DNA of 64,000 nucleotides from Flavobacterium sp. (GCF_029945805.1 NZ_JAQSDH010000012.1:1-64000), one strand, 5' to 3'; shown: positions 51,977 through 61,757, counted from the stretch's first letter. The notes: generated by a model from the sequence alone, not told the origin. A program made the numbers and translations.

Positions 51977-53164
51977 ATGCAAACGACTTACAATGTAGAC
52001 GAAAAGGGATTTTATGGCGAATTTGGTGGCGCATTCATTCCAGAAATGCTATATCCAAATGTAGAAGAATTACGCCAACAGTATCTAACAATAACAGCAG
52101 AGCCTGAGTTTCAATCCGAATTCCAGTCGCTTCTCAAAGAATACGTCGGCAGACCTACGCCACTTTACTTTGCTAAGCGTTTGTCAGAGCAATTTAACAC
52201 CAAAATTTACCTTAAACGTGAGGATTTATGCCACACTGGTGCACATAAAATCAACAACACTATCGGTCAAATCTTATTAGCCAAACGATTGGGTAAAACC
52301 CGAATTATAGCCGAAACTGGCGCAGGACAACACGGTGTGGCAACCGCTACCGTTTGCGCTTTAATGGGATTGCAATGCATTGTTTTTATGGGCGAAGTTG
52401 ACATTGAACGTCAAGCGCCAAATGTGGCTCGCATGAAAATGCTTGGTGCCGAAGTTCGACCAGCAACTTCGGGCTCAAAAACCTTGAAAGACGCAACTAA
52501 TGAAGCGATTCGCGATTGGATTGCCAACCCAATTGATACTTTTTACATCATCGGTTCTGTCGTTGGACCTCATCCCTATCCTGATATGGTCGCGCGTTTT
52601 CAAAGCGTGATTTCAGAGGAAATCAAAATCCAACTACTAGAAAAAGAAAACCGAGAAAATCCAGATCACGTGATTGCCTGCGTAGGTGGCGGAAGCAATG
52701 CTGCTGGGGCTTTTTATCATTTTTTAGACAATCAAGAAGTCAACCTCATCGCAGTTGAAGCAGCTGGAAAAGGCGTTGAAACTGGCGAAAGCGCTGCGAC
52801 TTCAATTTTGGGCAAGATTGGCGTTATTCATGGAAGTAAAACCCTTTTGATGCAAACCCATGACGGACAAATAACCGAGCCCTACTCTATTTCGGCAGGT
52901 CTTGATTATCCCGGCGTTGGACCAATGCATTCGCATTTGTTTCAAACAAAAAGAGCGGAATTCATCGCCATTACTGATGAAGATGCTATGCAAGCCGGAA
53001 TCGAATTAGCCAAAACAGAAGGTATCATTCCCGCCATTGAAACCGCACATGCATTAGCCGTTTTTAAATACAAAAAATTCAAGCCAGAAGATATTGTTAT
53101 CGTCAATTTATCAGGTCGTGGTGATAAAGATTTAAGCACATATATTAACTATTTCAACTTATAA
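51977..53164 (+). CDS. trpB: tryptophan synthase beta subunit
   Basis: [44 protein letters not shown]. Confidence 0.97.
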   Translation: MQTTYNVDEKGFYGEFGGAFIPEMLYPNVEELRQQYLTITAEPEFQSEFQSLLKEYVGRPTPLYFAKRLSEQFNTKIYLKREDLCHTGAHKINNTIGQILLAKRLGKTRIIAETGAGQHGVATATVCALMGLQCIVFMGEVDIERQAPNVARMKMLGAEVRPATSGSKTLKDATNEAIRDWIANPIDTFYIIGSVVGPHPYPDMVARFQSVISEEIKIQLLEKENRENPDHVIACVGGGSNAAGAFYHFLDNQEVNLIAVEAAGKGVETGESAATSILGKIGVIHGSKTLLMQTHDGQITEPYSISAGLDYPGVGPMHSHLFQTKRAEFIAITDEDAMQAGIELAKTEGIIPAIETAHALAVFKYKKFKPEDIVIVNLSGRGDKDLSTYINYFNL

Positions 53165-53166
53165 AA

Positions 53167-53928
53167 ATGAATAGAATTCAATCCAAATTATCAGAAGAAA
53201 ATAAAATACTATCCATCTATTTTTCAGCAGGCTTTCCTAACCTAAATGATACTAAAAGTTTAATTGAAAAATTAGCTAAAAACAAAGTAGATATGATCGA
53301 AATCGGCTTGCCTTTTAGCGATCCTTTAGCGGATGGACCAACCATTCAAGCAAGCTCAACGCAGGCTTTAAAAAATGGAATGACGACTGAAATACTATTC
53401 GATCAAATTGCAGATATTCGCGAAACGGTAGAAATTCCGTTAATAATAATGGGGTATTTTAATCCGATTTTGCAGTTTGGAGTGGAGAACTTTCTGAAAA
53501 GATGTCAAGAAACTGGGATTGACGGATTGATTGTACCCGATTTACCGCTTGAAATCTACCTGTTAGAATACAAACAACTCTTTGAAAGCTACGGTATTGC
53601 TATGGTTTTTCTGATTACACCGCAAACTTCTGAAGATAGAATCCGTTTGATTGACGCAAATTCTAATGCGTTTATTTATATGGTTAGCAGTTCAAGTGTA
53701 ACGGGAAGCAGAGATGCATTCGATACAAATCAACTTGAATATTTCGAACGAATTTCAGCAATGAATTTAAAAAATCCGCAGATAATTGGCTTCGGAATTA
53801 GCAATAAAACAACCTTCCAACAAGCAACAAAATACCAAAAAGGAGCCATCATCGGTAGCAGTTTTATCCAGTTTATCGAAAGTAATCCCATTTCAGATAG
53901 TTCCTTATTTATCCAAAATATACTTTAG
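53167..53928 (+). CDS. trpA: tryptophan synthase alpha subunit
   Basis: MIEIGLPFSDPLADGPTIQASS, GLIVPDLPLE, GFGISNK. Confidence 0.96.
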   Translation: MNRIQSKLSEENKILSIYFSAGFPNLNDTKSLIEKLAKNKVDMIEIGLPFSDPLADGPTIQASSTQALKNGMTTEILFDQIADIRETVEIPLIIMGYFNPILQFGVENFLKRCQETGIDGLIVPDLPLEIYLLEYKQLFESYGIAMVFLITPQTSEDRIRLIDANSNAFIYMVSSSSVTGSRDAFDTNQLEYFERISAMNLKNPQIIGFGISNKTTFQQATKYQKGAIIGSSFIQFIESNPISDSSLFIQNIL

Positions 53929-54023
53929 ATAATTTACATAATCAATTGATATCTAATTTTATAATTATTTACTATAGTATTTATCTATGATGTTTATATT
54001 TGTTAATTTCAAGTTAAAAAAAA

Positions 54024-54062
54024 ATTAAACAAACGTTTAATTTAAACAGTTGTTTAATTTTG
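54024..54062 (+). promoter_or_regulatory. tandem palindromic operators overlapping promoter of TetR gene
   Basis: ATTAAAC-AAAC-GTTTAAT (54024-54041), TTAAAC-AGTT-GTTTAA (54042-54057), TAATTTTG -7 box (54055-54062). Confidence 0.7.
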
Positions 54063-54087
54063 TACCCGATTTAAATCTTAACAAATC

Positions 54088-54711
54088 ATGATTGCATTAA
54101 ACGACAAACAAATTGAGATTCTACAAGTCGCCGAAAAGCTTTTTGCTGAAGAAGGATTTGACGGAACTTCAATAAGAGATATAGCCAAAAAAGCAAATGT
54201 CAATATCGCTATGATCTCTTACTATTTTGGCTCGAAAGAAAAAATGTTGGAAGCTTTAGTACTAAGTCGGATTTCCGATATGCGATTGCAACTCGAAAGC
54301 TTGTACAACGAAAACATCCCTCCTTTTGCCAAAGTGGATAAAATGGTGGAACTTTATATCACTCGTATCAACAAAAACCGTTGCATCTACCAAATTCTTC
54401 ATTCTGAATTTTCGAACAAAAAGAGAGAATTGAACTTTGAAGGATTTACCGAGATGAAAAAATCCAACTTAGAAACCTTCAGAAACATTATCAAAGAAGG
54501 ACAAGATTCTGGGGATTTCCAACAAGAAATCAATGTGGCCTTGCTTCCTCCTATTATCATGGGAACCTATTTCCAGTTTCATACCAATAAGCCATTTTAC
54601 AAACAAATACTCAACCTGAAAACGGATGAGGAATACGACAACTACATTGGAACTGAGCTTACACAACACATTCAAAAAACCATAAAAGCACTCCTAGTCT
54701 ATGCAAATTAA
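54088..54711 (+). CDS. TetR/AcrR family transcriptional regulator
   Basis: EKLFAEEGFDGTSIRDIAKKANVNIAMISYYFGSKEKM. Confidence 0.95.
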   Translation: MIALNDKQIEILQVAEKLFAEEGFDGTSIRDIAKKANVNIAMISYYFGSKEKMLEALVLSRISDMRLQLESLYNENIPPFAKVDKMVELYITRINKNRCIYQILHSEFSNKKRELNFEGFTEMKKSNLETFRNIIKEGQDSGDFQQEINVALLPPIIMGTYFQFHTNKPFYKQILNLKTDEEYDNYIGTELTQHIQKTIKALLVYAN

Positions 54712-56029
54712 TAAAATCGTTATCCTTGCCCTTCTCTTTTTGGGACTTACCAAAATGGAAGCGCAGCAAAAGAAACTCATGACTTTGAAAGAAGCCGTAG
54801 CACTCGCAGTAACCAACAGTGATGCTGCCTCCTTAGCGAAAGCCAAAGTAGAAGCTTCTAAATTGGAAGTTGATATCACCAAAAACACACGTTATCCTAG
54901 TGTGAAAGCTACCGGACAATACTTGAAATTATCTAGCGCGCACATTGATTCGAATCTACAAACCAACACTGATCCTAATGCTGCTCCGGCTAAACCTTTA
55001 AAAGCAGATCAATTGATGTTGGGACAAGTAAATGCTTCGATGCCAATTTTTAGCGGTTTTAAGATATCAAATAGTATCAAGGAATCCGAAAGTAGGTATA
55101 AATCGGAAACATTCGCTGAAAAGCACTCTAAAGAGCAAATTGGGCTTGAAGTGGTAGAAATGTTTGCCAACTTATACAAAGCACAACAAATGGTCGACTT
55201 AATCGAAGACAATCTGAAATCGGCTGACCAACGGGTTAAAGATTTTACCGCAATGGAAGAAAACGGTTTGATTGCGCGTAATGATTTATTGAAATCACAA
55301 CTGCAACAATCCAACGTACAATTGTCATTGGATAACGCAAAAAAGAATACCGCTATTTCCAACTACCGATTAGTGACTTTATTAAAATTACCAGAAGGTA
55401 CACAAGTTGAAATCGATATTGAAGCGGTGAAAAGAGATATGGCAAGCAATCAAGGAAACGGTGCAACCGGAGAACGAAATGATTTGAAAGCAATGGAACT
55501 TAAAAAACTAGCAGCCGAAAGCGGCATCAAAATCGCAAAATCGGGCTACTATCCTAGCCTTTCATTGTCTGGCGGTTATATCGCATTAGATTTGAATAAT
55601 GTACTGACGGTTACTAATGCAATGAATATTGGTGTTGGTGTTTCTTATGATATTTCAAACATCTTCAAGAACGGTAAGAATGTTAAATTGGCGGAAAGCC
55701 GAGTAAAACAAACGGAGATTGCCGTATCACAACTGAACGACCAAATCAAAGAAGAGGTGTTTATGGCCAATGAAAACTACACCCTGTCGTTGAAACAAAG
55801 TTTGGTTTATGAAAAAGCAGTAGAACAAGCTACTGAAAACTACCGCATCGTAAAAGACAAATACGACAACAGCCTTTCGGATACGAATGATTTACTGGAA
55901 GCCGATTACCAACAATTACAATCCAAAATCAATCAAGCGTTATCTAAAGCAGATGTAGCTCAAAAATATTACGAATTGCAATTTGCTACAGGAACCTTAA
56001 CCTCATCATTAAACATCACTCAAAAATAA
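54701..56029 (+). CDS. TolC family outer-membrane efflux protein
   Basis: TLKEAVALAVTNSDAASLAKAK..., second repeat NYRIVKDKYDNSLSDTNDLLEADYQQLQ. Confidence 0.93.
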   Translation: MQINKIVILALLFLGLTKMEAQQKKLMTLKEAVALAVTNSDAASLAKAKVEASKLEVDITKNTRYPSVKATGQYLKLSSAHIDSNLQTNTDPNAAPAKPLKADQLMLGQVNASMPIFSGFKISNSIKESESRYKSETFAEKHSKEQIGLEVVEMFANLYKAQQMVDLIEDNLKSADQRVKDFTAMEENGLIARNDLLKSQLQQSNVQLSLDNAKKNTAISNYRLVTLLKLPEGTQVEIDIEAVKRDMASNQGNGATGERNDLKAMELKKLAAESGIKIAKSGYYPSLSLSGGYIALDLNNVLTVTNAMNIGVGVSYDISNIFKNGKNVKLAESRVKQTEIAVSQLNDQIKEEVFMANENYTLSLKQSLVYEKAVEQATENYRIVKDKYDNSLSDTNDLLEADYQQLQSKINQALSKADVAQKYYELQFATGTLTSSLNITQK

Positions 56030-56042
56030 TAGATACACAACT

Positions 56043-57122
56043 ATGAAAGCTAAAAAAACAAACAATAAATTCACCTTCATATTCATCGGATTGGCCGTTG
56101 TTGGACTAGGATATGGCGGATATAAATACATTCACTCTTTATCTCACGAAACTACTGACGATGCTCAGGTAGCTAAGAAGATGAATCCGATTATTCCAAG
56201 AGTTTCTGGGTACATTACTAAGGTTTTGGTTAAGGATAACGACAATGTGAAACAAGGCGACACGCTTTTCGTAATTGACAACAGCGATTATTTGGTTAAA
56301 GTAGAAGAAGCGAAAGCGAATTTGGCTGCAGCCGAAAACAATTATGAAGTGGCTAAGGCCGATATAGGAACGTCACAAGCGGGAGTTTCAGTTTCTGAAG
56401 CCAATGTACAATCCGCTGGTGGAAGTATTGAAACGGCTAAAATCAGATTGCGCAGAGCTTCAAGTGATTTTGAACGTTATAACAATCTGTATAAAAATCA
56501 TTCGATTACCAAACAACAATTTGAACAAGCTGAAGCGGCAAAACAAGAAGCGCAAAGTCAGTTGAACATCTTGATGAACCAACAAAAAGCCTCCTCTTTC
56601 CAAAAGAATGTTGCTGCGGCTCGAACAAATGTAAGTAACAAACAAGTTCTGGTGGCTGCTGCCAATATCAAAAAAGCACAAGCAGCATTAGATGCCGCGA
56701 ATTTGAATATTGGATACACGGTCGTTACGGCTTCAATAGACGGGCAGGTTTCTACCATCAACATCCAACCGGGACAATTGGTACAACCGGGACAATCGTT
56801 GTTTTATATTATCAACAACAATGAAACTTGGGTGGTAGCCAACTTTAAGGAAACGCAATTAGACAAAATGCGCGAAGGGCAAAAAGTGAAATTGAAAATC
56901 GATGCGTTCCCCGGAACGGAATTCGAAGGTCAGATTGTTTCGTTCTCTCCGGCTACAGGTTCTAAGTTTTCTCTTTTGCCTCCAGATAACGCAAGTGGAA
57001 ACTTTGTGAAAACAGTACAACGTCTTCCGGTACGCATCAACTTTACCGACAACAATGCAAAAGATAAAGTGGCGTTGCTTCGCTCTGGGATGAATGCGGA
57101 TGTAGATGTTATTTTAAAATAA
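56043..57122 (+). CDS. HlyD/EmrA family periplasmic adaptor
   Basis: TTDDAQVAKKMNPIIPRVSGYITKVLVKDNDNVKQGDTLFVID. Confidence 0.94.
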   Translation: MKAKKTNNKFTFIFIGLAVVGLGYGGYKYIHSLSHETTDDAQVAKKMNPIIPRVSGYITKVLVKDNDNVKQGDTLFVIDNSDYLVKVEEAKANLAAAENNYEVAKADIGTSQAGVSVSEANVQSAGGSIETAKIRLRRASSDFERYNNLYKNHSITKQQFEQAEAAKQEAQSQLNILMNQQKASSFQKNVAAARTNVSNKQVLVAAANIKKAQAALDAANLNIGYTVVTASIDGQVSTINIQPGQLVQPGQSLFYIINNNETWVVANFKETQLDKMREGQKVKLKIDAFPGTEFEGQIVSFSPATGSKFSLLPPDNASGNFVKTVQRLPVRINFTDNNAKDKVALLRSGMNADVDVILK

Positions 57123-57249
57123 TTATGAATTAAAAATTAAAAATTAATAATGGAGCTACAAAGGCAACAACCCACTAAAATAGTACAATTACTCCTAGTC
57201 GCAATTAATAATTCTTAATTTTTACTTCCTAATTCTTAATTCATTAAAA

Positions 57250-58836
57250 ATGTCTAAACCAACAGTTCAAGAGGATTTAGTAGAATATGGTTTTCGCCGG
57301 ACGATTATTACCATTACGGCGGTGCTGTGTGCTATGCTTGAAATTGTAGATACTACAATTGTAAACGTAGCGCTTAATAACATGCGTGGTAGCCTTGGTG
57401 CTACCCTTACTGATGTGGCTTGGGTAATTACCGCGTATGCTATTGCTAACGTGATTGTAATTCCTATGACGAGTTGGTTATCACAACAATTTGGTCGTCG
57501 GAATTATTTTGCGGCTTCGATTATCATTTTTACCGTGGCTTCCTTTATGTGTGGTAACGCCGATAATATATGGGAACTCGTAGCCTTCCGATTCATTCAA
57601 GGTTTGGGTGGTGGTGCGTTATTGGTTACCGCTCAAACGATTATAACCGAAAGTTATCCGATAGCAAAACGAGGCATGGCTCAAGCTATTTATGGAATGG
57701 GAGTTATCGTAGGCCCCACTCTTGGTCCGCCATTGGGCGGTTATATTGTTGATCATTTTTCATGGCCTTATATCTTTTATATCAATATTCCGATTGGGAT
57801 TATTGCTACTTTATTGACTTTAACGTTTGTTAGAAGTCCGAAGTATGGCGAAAAACTAACTGCCAATCAAGTTGACTGGTTGGGTATTGGGTTGCTGGCG
57901 GCTTTTATTGGTTCGCTGCAATACATTTTAGAGCACGGTCAGCAAGACGATTGGTTTAATGATGGCACTATTGTGACCTTATCTGTCGTTAGCGCTTTGG
58001 GCTTGTTCTTCTTTATCTGGCGCGAGCTCGTTTACAAATACCCTATCGTTAATCTGTCGGTGCTGAAGGACAGTAATCTTAAGGTTGGAGTCATCATGAG
58101 TTTCATTATGGGATTTGGTTTGTATGGTTCTACGTTTATTGTTCCCATCTATACCCAATCTATTTTGGGATGGACGGCTACAGATGCCGGATTGCTATTG
58201 GTTCCGAGTTCGATAACCGTGGCGTGTTTGATGCCTTTTATTGGTAAATTGATACAGCGTGGCGTGCCGCAAACGTATATGGTGGCGGTTGGATTTTTAT
58301 CGTTCTTTATATTCACCTATTGGATGCACGACATCATGACGCCCGATACGGGAACCGAACACATGTTTTGGCCCCTAATTGTGCGTGGTGTTGGACTGGG
58401 ATTATTGTTTGTACCCATTACTACTCTTTCACTCTCTAACCTTACGGGGAAAAGCATTGGCGAAGGTGCAGCGTTTACCGGAATGATGCGTCAGTTGGGT
58501 GGATCATTTGGTATAGCGATTATCACAACCTTCTTGGCGCGTTTTGGACAAGAACACCGTATGAATTTATTGCCGTATATTGATGGATCTAAACCTAATG
58601 TACAAGATCGACTGCATGGTTTGCAAGCGAACTTTATGGGACGAGGCGATACTGCCGATGTGGCATTGCAGAAAGCTTATCAGGTGCTTGATTTAGGGAT
58701 TACCAAACAAGCTACCGTGATGTCGTTTATGGATATTTTCTTGTACTTGGGTGTGTTGTTTTTGGTTTGTATTCCTTTTATCTTGCTGGTTAAAAAAGGT
58801 AAAGGTAAAGTTGACGCGAGTGCGGCTATGCACTAA
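57250..58836 (+). CDS. DHA2 family MFS efflux transporter (EmrB-like)
   Basis: LEIVDTTIVNVALNNMRGSLGATLTDVAWVITAYAIANVIVIPM; 14-TM length. Confidence 0.95.
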   Translation: MSKPTVQEDLVEYGFRRTIITITAVLCAMLEIVDTTIVNVALNNMRGSLGATLTDVAWVITAYAIANVIVIPMTSWLSQQFGRRNYFAASIIIFTVASFMCGNADNIWELVAFRFIQGLGGGALLVTAQTIITESYPIAKRGMAQAIYGMGVIVGPTLGPPLGGYIVDHFSWPYIFYINIPIGIIATLLTLTFVRSPKYGEKLTANQVDWLGIGLLAAFIGSLQYILEHGQQDDWFNDGTIVTLSVVSALGLFFFIWRELVYKYPIVNLSVLKDSNLKVGVIMSFIMGFGLYGSTFIVPIYTQSILGWTATDAGLLLVPSSITVACLMPFIGKLIQRGVPQTYMVAVGFLSFFIFTYWMHDIMTPDTGTEHMFWPLIVRGVGLGLLFVPITTLSLSNLTGKSIGEGAAFTGMMRQLGGSFGIAIITTFLARFGQEHRMNLLPYIDGSKPNVQDRLHGLQANFMGRGDTADVALQKAYQVLDLGITKQATVMSFMDIFLYLGVLFLVCIPFILLVKKGKGKVDASAAMH

Positions 58837-58937
58837 TTGACACATTTACAAGTTATTAACAATTTATACGTTGTTTAGCAACTTTAGCCTAAATTTGATT
58901 TAAGAGTTTTCAAGCATCAACCTAAAATCAAACAATC

Positions 58938-59288
58938 ATGGGACTTTTTGGCAACAGTTATAAGAAAATTATTCAGCACCTGCAGAAGAAAAGTGAAGAC
59001 CACTCTAAAGAAATAACGAAAGAGATTGACGAGTTGCTGAAGGATTTAAAAACCGAATACGACGAAAATCAAGAAGTGGTTACCGAGTTCAACTCGTTTG
59101 TAGAACAACTAAAAAACAAGTTAACCCCAGAAGATGCCCACAAGCTGCAAGATTTTTCCTCAAGATTAAAGAAAGTAAAACGCTGTGCGGGTAAAGGCGT
59201 TGAAGCCATGCGCGAATTGGCTCGCGACCAACGTAAACATACCAGCGAAACGCGAATGGAGTATGAAGAATACCTGTTAATGAAGTAA
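58938..59288 (+). CDS. hypothetical charged/coiled-coil protein
   Basis: 116 aa, Lys/Glu-rich; followed by a terminator. Confidence 0.7.
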   Translation: MGLFGNSYKKIIQHLQKKSEDHSKEITKEIDELLKDLKTEYDENQEVVTEFNSFVEQLKNKLTPEDAHKLQDFSSRLKKVKRCAGKGVEAMRELARDQRKHTSETRMEYEEYLLMK

Positions 59289-59311
59289 CAACACTATACG
59301 ATAAATGAACG

Positions 59312-59336
59312 AGCTCCCGATTGGGGGCTTTTTTTG
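59312..59336 (+). terminator. Rho-independent terminator
   Basis: AGCTCCC-GATT-GGGGGCT followed by TTTTTTT. Confidence 0.85.
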
Positions 59337-59346
59337 TGGTTGGCAT

Positions 59347-59490
59347 GAAGGACTTCGATACTTTCTACAGAAGCACTTCGATACTTTCTACATGAGCACT
59401 TCGATACTTTCTACAGAAGCACTTCGACACTTTCTACAGAAGCACTTCGATACTTTCTACAGAAGCACTTCGACAGGCTCAGTGTGACAA
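59347..59490. repeat. 23-bp tandem repeat array (about 5 units) ending in a TTCGACAGGCTCAGTGTGACA element
   Basis: units of AGAAGCACTTCGATACTTTCTAC with few substitutions; no unique spacers. Confidence 0.9.
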
Positions 59491-59605
59491 TCGTAGTTCT
59501 AATTGTATTGTTCTTTAATAACACAGAATGTTTCGTTTAACGTAAAAACAATTGAATACTCAACTGTCCTCCTGTTGCGAAGCTTTGGGAGTCGAAGGAC
59601 TAAAG

Positions 59606-59773
59606 CGCGCGGATGGGTCACTTAGGCGCGCGGACGCATCTCTCAGGCACGGATGCGGTGGGCTGACCCACGCGGACGCTTCTCTCACCCACGCGAACGC
59701 ATCTCTCAACCGCGCGGACGCATCTCTCATCCACGCGGACGCATCTCTCACCCACGCGGACGGTATTTTACAG
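59606..59773. repeat. GC-rich 21-bp tandem repeat array, 8 exact-length units
   Basis: consensus CACGCGGACGCATCTCTCACC; all eight units are 21 bp, units 1, 3 and 8 diverged. Confidence 0.92.
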
Positions 59774-59791
59774 CAAGAAACGGTTGCACCA

Positions 59792-59970
59792 CACTTTAGC
59801 GGAGTTAGTAACTGAAAGAGTTTATAAGTGAGCAGAGAAACTTACTACTCCTTACGGTTTTCCGTAAAATTTTAAGAATTTAAGGGTGTAGGTTTACAAA
59901 AACTAAATAGTACCCCTTGAGAAGTACTTTGCCTTTACCTCACTTTAGCGGAATTTTTAACTGTTTGACG
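59792..59970. repeat. direct repeats CACTTTAGCGGA flanking a segment with palindrome TTACGG-TTTT-CCGTAA
   Basis: copies at about 59792 and 59941; palindrome 59852-59867. Confidence 0.55.
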
Positions 59971-60042
59971 ATTTGTAAGAGTTTGGTTGTTGATTGTAGG
60001 GGGATTTGGATATATTTGGGAGAAGATACTAAATAACACAGT

Positions 60043-60068
60043 TGCCACGCGAAAGGATTCGCGCGGTA
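60043..60068. repeat. GC-rich hairpin upstream of accessory operon
   Basis: TGCC-a-CGCGAA-agga-TTCGCG-c-GGTA stem. Confidence 0.75.
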
Positions 60069-60103
60069 GCGGGGGACCAGAACTAATCCGTTAATTTACA
60101 ACA

Positions 60104-60799
60104 ATGTTAAACACATATTTTATAAGAGCAAGATTATTTCCAACAATTCTGACGGCAATTCCTCTTTTGTTGTTAGTCAATTACTTGTTTTCGACATATT
60201 ATTACAAATCATTCGAAAAAATTTTTGAAGTTTTACCAATTTTAGCAGGTCTAGGTTTATCAACTGCATTTTTATTTCTTTCTGTCCAAATTAATAGAAT
60301 CATTTCAAAGGAGGTATTTCAAAGAATATATTTTAAAGAGGAAATAAATATGCCTACAACCAATCAATTATTATGGAGTGACAATTTCTTTGATAATGAA
60401 ATTAAAACTAAGATTCGGGCTAAAATAAATGTTCTTTATGGAATTGAACTTATGAATGAACATCAAGAGAGTTCTAATGAATTAGCTTCCAGAAATAAGA
60501 TAGCTATGGCAGTTTCCCAAATTAGAAATTCTTTACGAAGTAATAAGCTGTTGTTTCAACATAATATCGAATATGGATTTTTTAGAAATTTGCTTGGAGG
60601 AGCATTGTTAGCAGTAGTTTGTAGTATTAATATAATAATTTTTGCTTTTTTGAGAAATGAAACAATTTTATTAAATTCTGGAATAATTTTGCTTTTAATT
60701 TATTCACTGCCAATTATTCTGAGTAAAGCAATTATGAAAAGATTTGGGCATTATTATTCAAAAGTTTTATACGAACAATTTTTAACTTTACAATTATGA
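60104..60799 (+). CDS. membrane protein with two N-terminal and two C-terminal TM segments
   Basis: 231 aa; hydrophobic pairs at both ends with charged middle (NRIISKEVFQRIYFKEEINMPTTNQLLWSD...). Confidence 0.85.
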   Translation: MLNTYFIRARLFPTILTAIPLLLLVNYLFSTYYYKSFEKIFEVLPILAGLGLSTAFLFLSVQINRIISKEVFQRIYFKEEINMPTTNQLLWSDNFFDNEIKTKIRAKINVLYGIELMNEHQESSNELASRNKIAMAVSQIRNSLRSNKLLFQHNIEYGFFRNLLGGALLAVVCSINIIIFAFLRNETILLNSGIILLLIYSLPIILSKAIMKRFGHYYSKVLYEQFLTLQL

Positions 60800-61695
60800 G
60801 CGGAAATGTAGAAATGGTATTTTGGGACGTACAACATGGGCATGCAACCTATATTAAAAGTCCAAATAATCGACATATAGTTGTCGATTTAGGTATTGGT
60901 TCATATGATGATAACAATGAATCATTTAGTCCGTTGTTACACTTGAAAAATGTATATAAAATACAACAATTAGATTATGTAATTATAACGCACCCACATT
61001 TAGATCATATTGATGACATATTAAATTTTGACGCATTAAGTCCAAAAGTTCTAATGAGACCCAAACAAATTACAAATTCCGAAGTAATGCAGGAAGAAAA
61101 AGATGTAATAACGATTCGTAATAGTGATAAGCCAAAATTTGAAAAATACTGTGAAATCAATAATCGCTATTCTGAACCTGTTTTAACAGAAAGTGTAAAT
61201 AACGTAAGGAATCCTACAAATTTTGGAGGACTAAAAATTACAGCTTTTAATCCTGTAACTTGTGATCACAAAAATTTTAATAATCATAGTATAATTTCTG
61301 TATTTGAATATGCCAGTATTAAAGTAGTAGTGCCAGGGGATAATGAAAAATGTTCGTTTGAAGAATTATTACAAGACGATAAATTTAAGGAGGCTATAAA
61401 AAATGCGGATATATTATTAGCACCACATCACGGGCGAGAATCAGGGTATTTTGCTGAATTTATAGATTTAGTAAATCCAAGAATAACAATTGTTTCTGAC
61501 GGGCGTTTTTGTGAAACGAGCGCAAATGGAAGATATTCACAAAAAAGTAGAGGTTGGAACGTTACTAACGGAAAAGGAAATAAAGAATTAAGAAAATGTT
61601 TGACCACAAATTCTGATGGTGAAGTTTTTGTGAAATTTGGTTTTACAAATGATAATAAAAATCAAAGTTTTTTGAATGTTAAGACCAAAGTTTAA
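60796..61695 (+). CDS. ComEC/Rec2-like metallo-beta-lactamase-fold hydrolase
   Basis: VIITHPHLDHIDDI (HxHxDH), VVPGDNEKCSFEELL, ILLAPHHGRESGY; ATG overlaps upstream stop (4 bp). Confidence 0.88.
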   Translation: MSGNVEMVFWDVQHGHATYIKSPNNRHIVVDLGIGSYDDNNESFSPLLHLKNVYKIQQLDYVIITHPHLDHIDDILNFDALSPKVLMRPKQITNSEVMQEEKDVITIRNSDKPKFEKYCEINNRYSEPVLTESVNNVRNPTNFGGLKITAFNPVTCDHKNFNNHSIISVFEYASIKVVVPGDNEKCSFEELLQDDKFKEAIKNADILLAPHHGRESGYFAEFIDLVNPRITIVSDGRFCETSANGRYSQKSRGWNVTNGKGNKELRKCLTTNSDGEVFVKFGFTNDNKNQSFLNVKTKV

Positions 61696-61708
61696 GACAA
61701 AGTACTGC

Positions 61709-61757
61709 TGCTAACAGCTGTTTCTCGCAATTGCGAATTTTGTTGTAAGTTCATGTT
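61709..61757. repeat. imperfect hairpin/palindrome after MBL gene
   Basis: perfect palindrome TCGCAATTGCGA (61725-61736) inside imperfect arms GCTAACAGC ... GTTGTAAGT. Confidence 0.5.

Noticed and set aside
55009-55362. 117-aa minus-strand ORF
   Set aside because: Antisense within TolC-family gene
59305-59487. 60-aa ORF (ALRHFLQKHFDTFY repeats)
   Set aside because: Translation of the terminator plus the 23-bp tandem array; not a credible gene
59347-59773. CRISPR-like arrays
   Set aside because: Units are directly abutting 23- and 21-bp tandem repeats without unique spacers; no cas genes in the window
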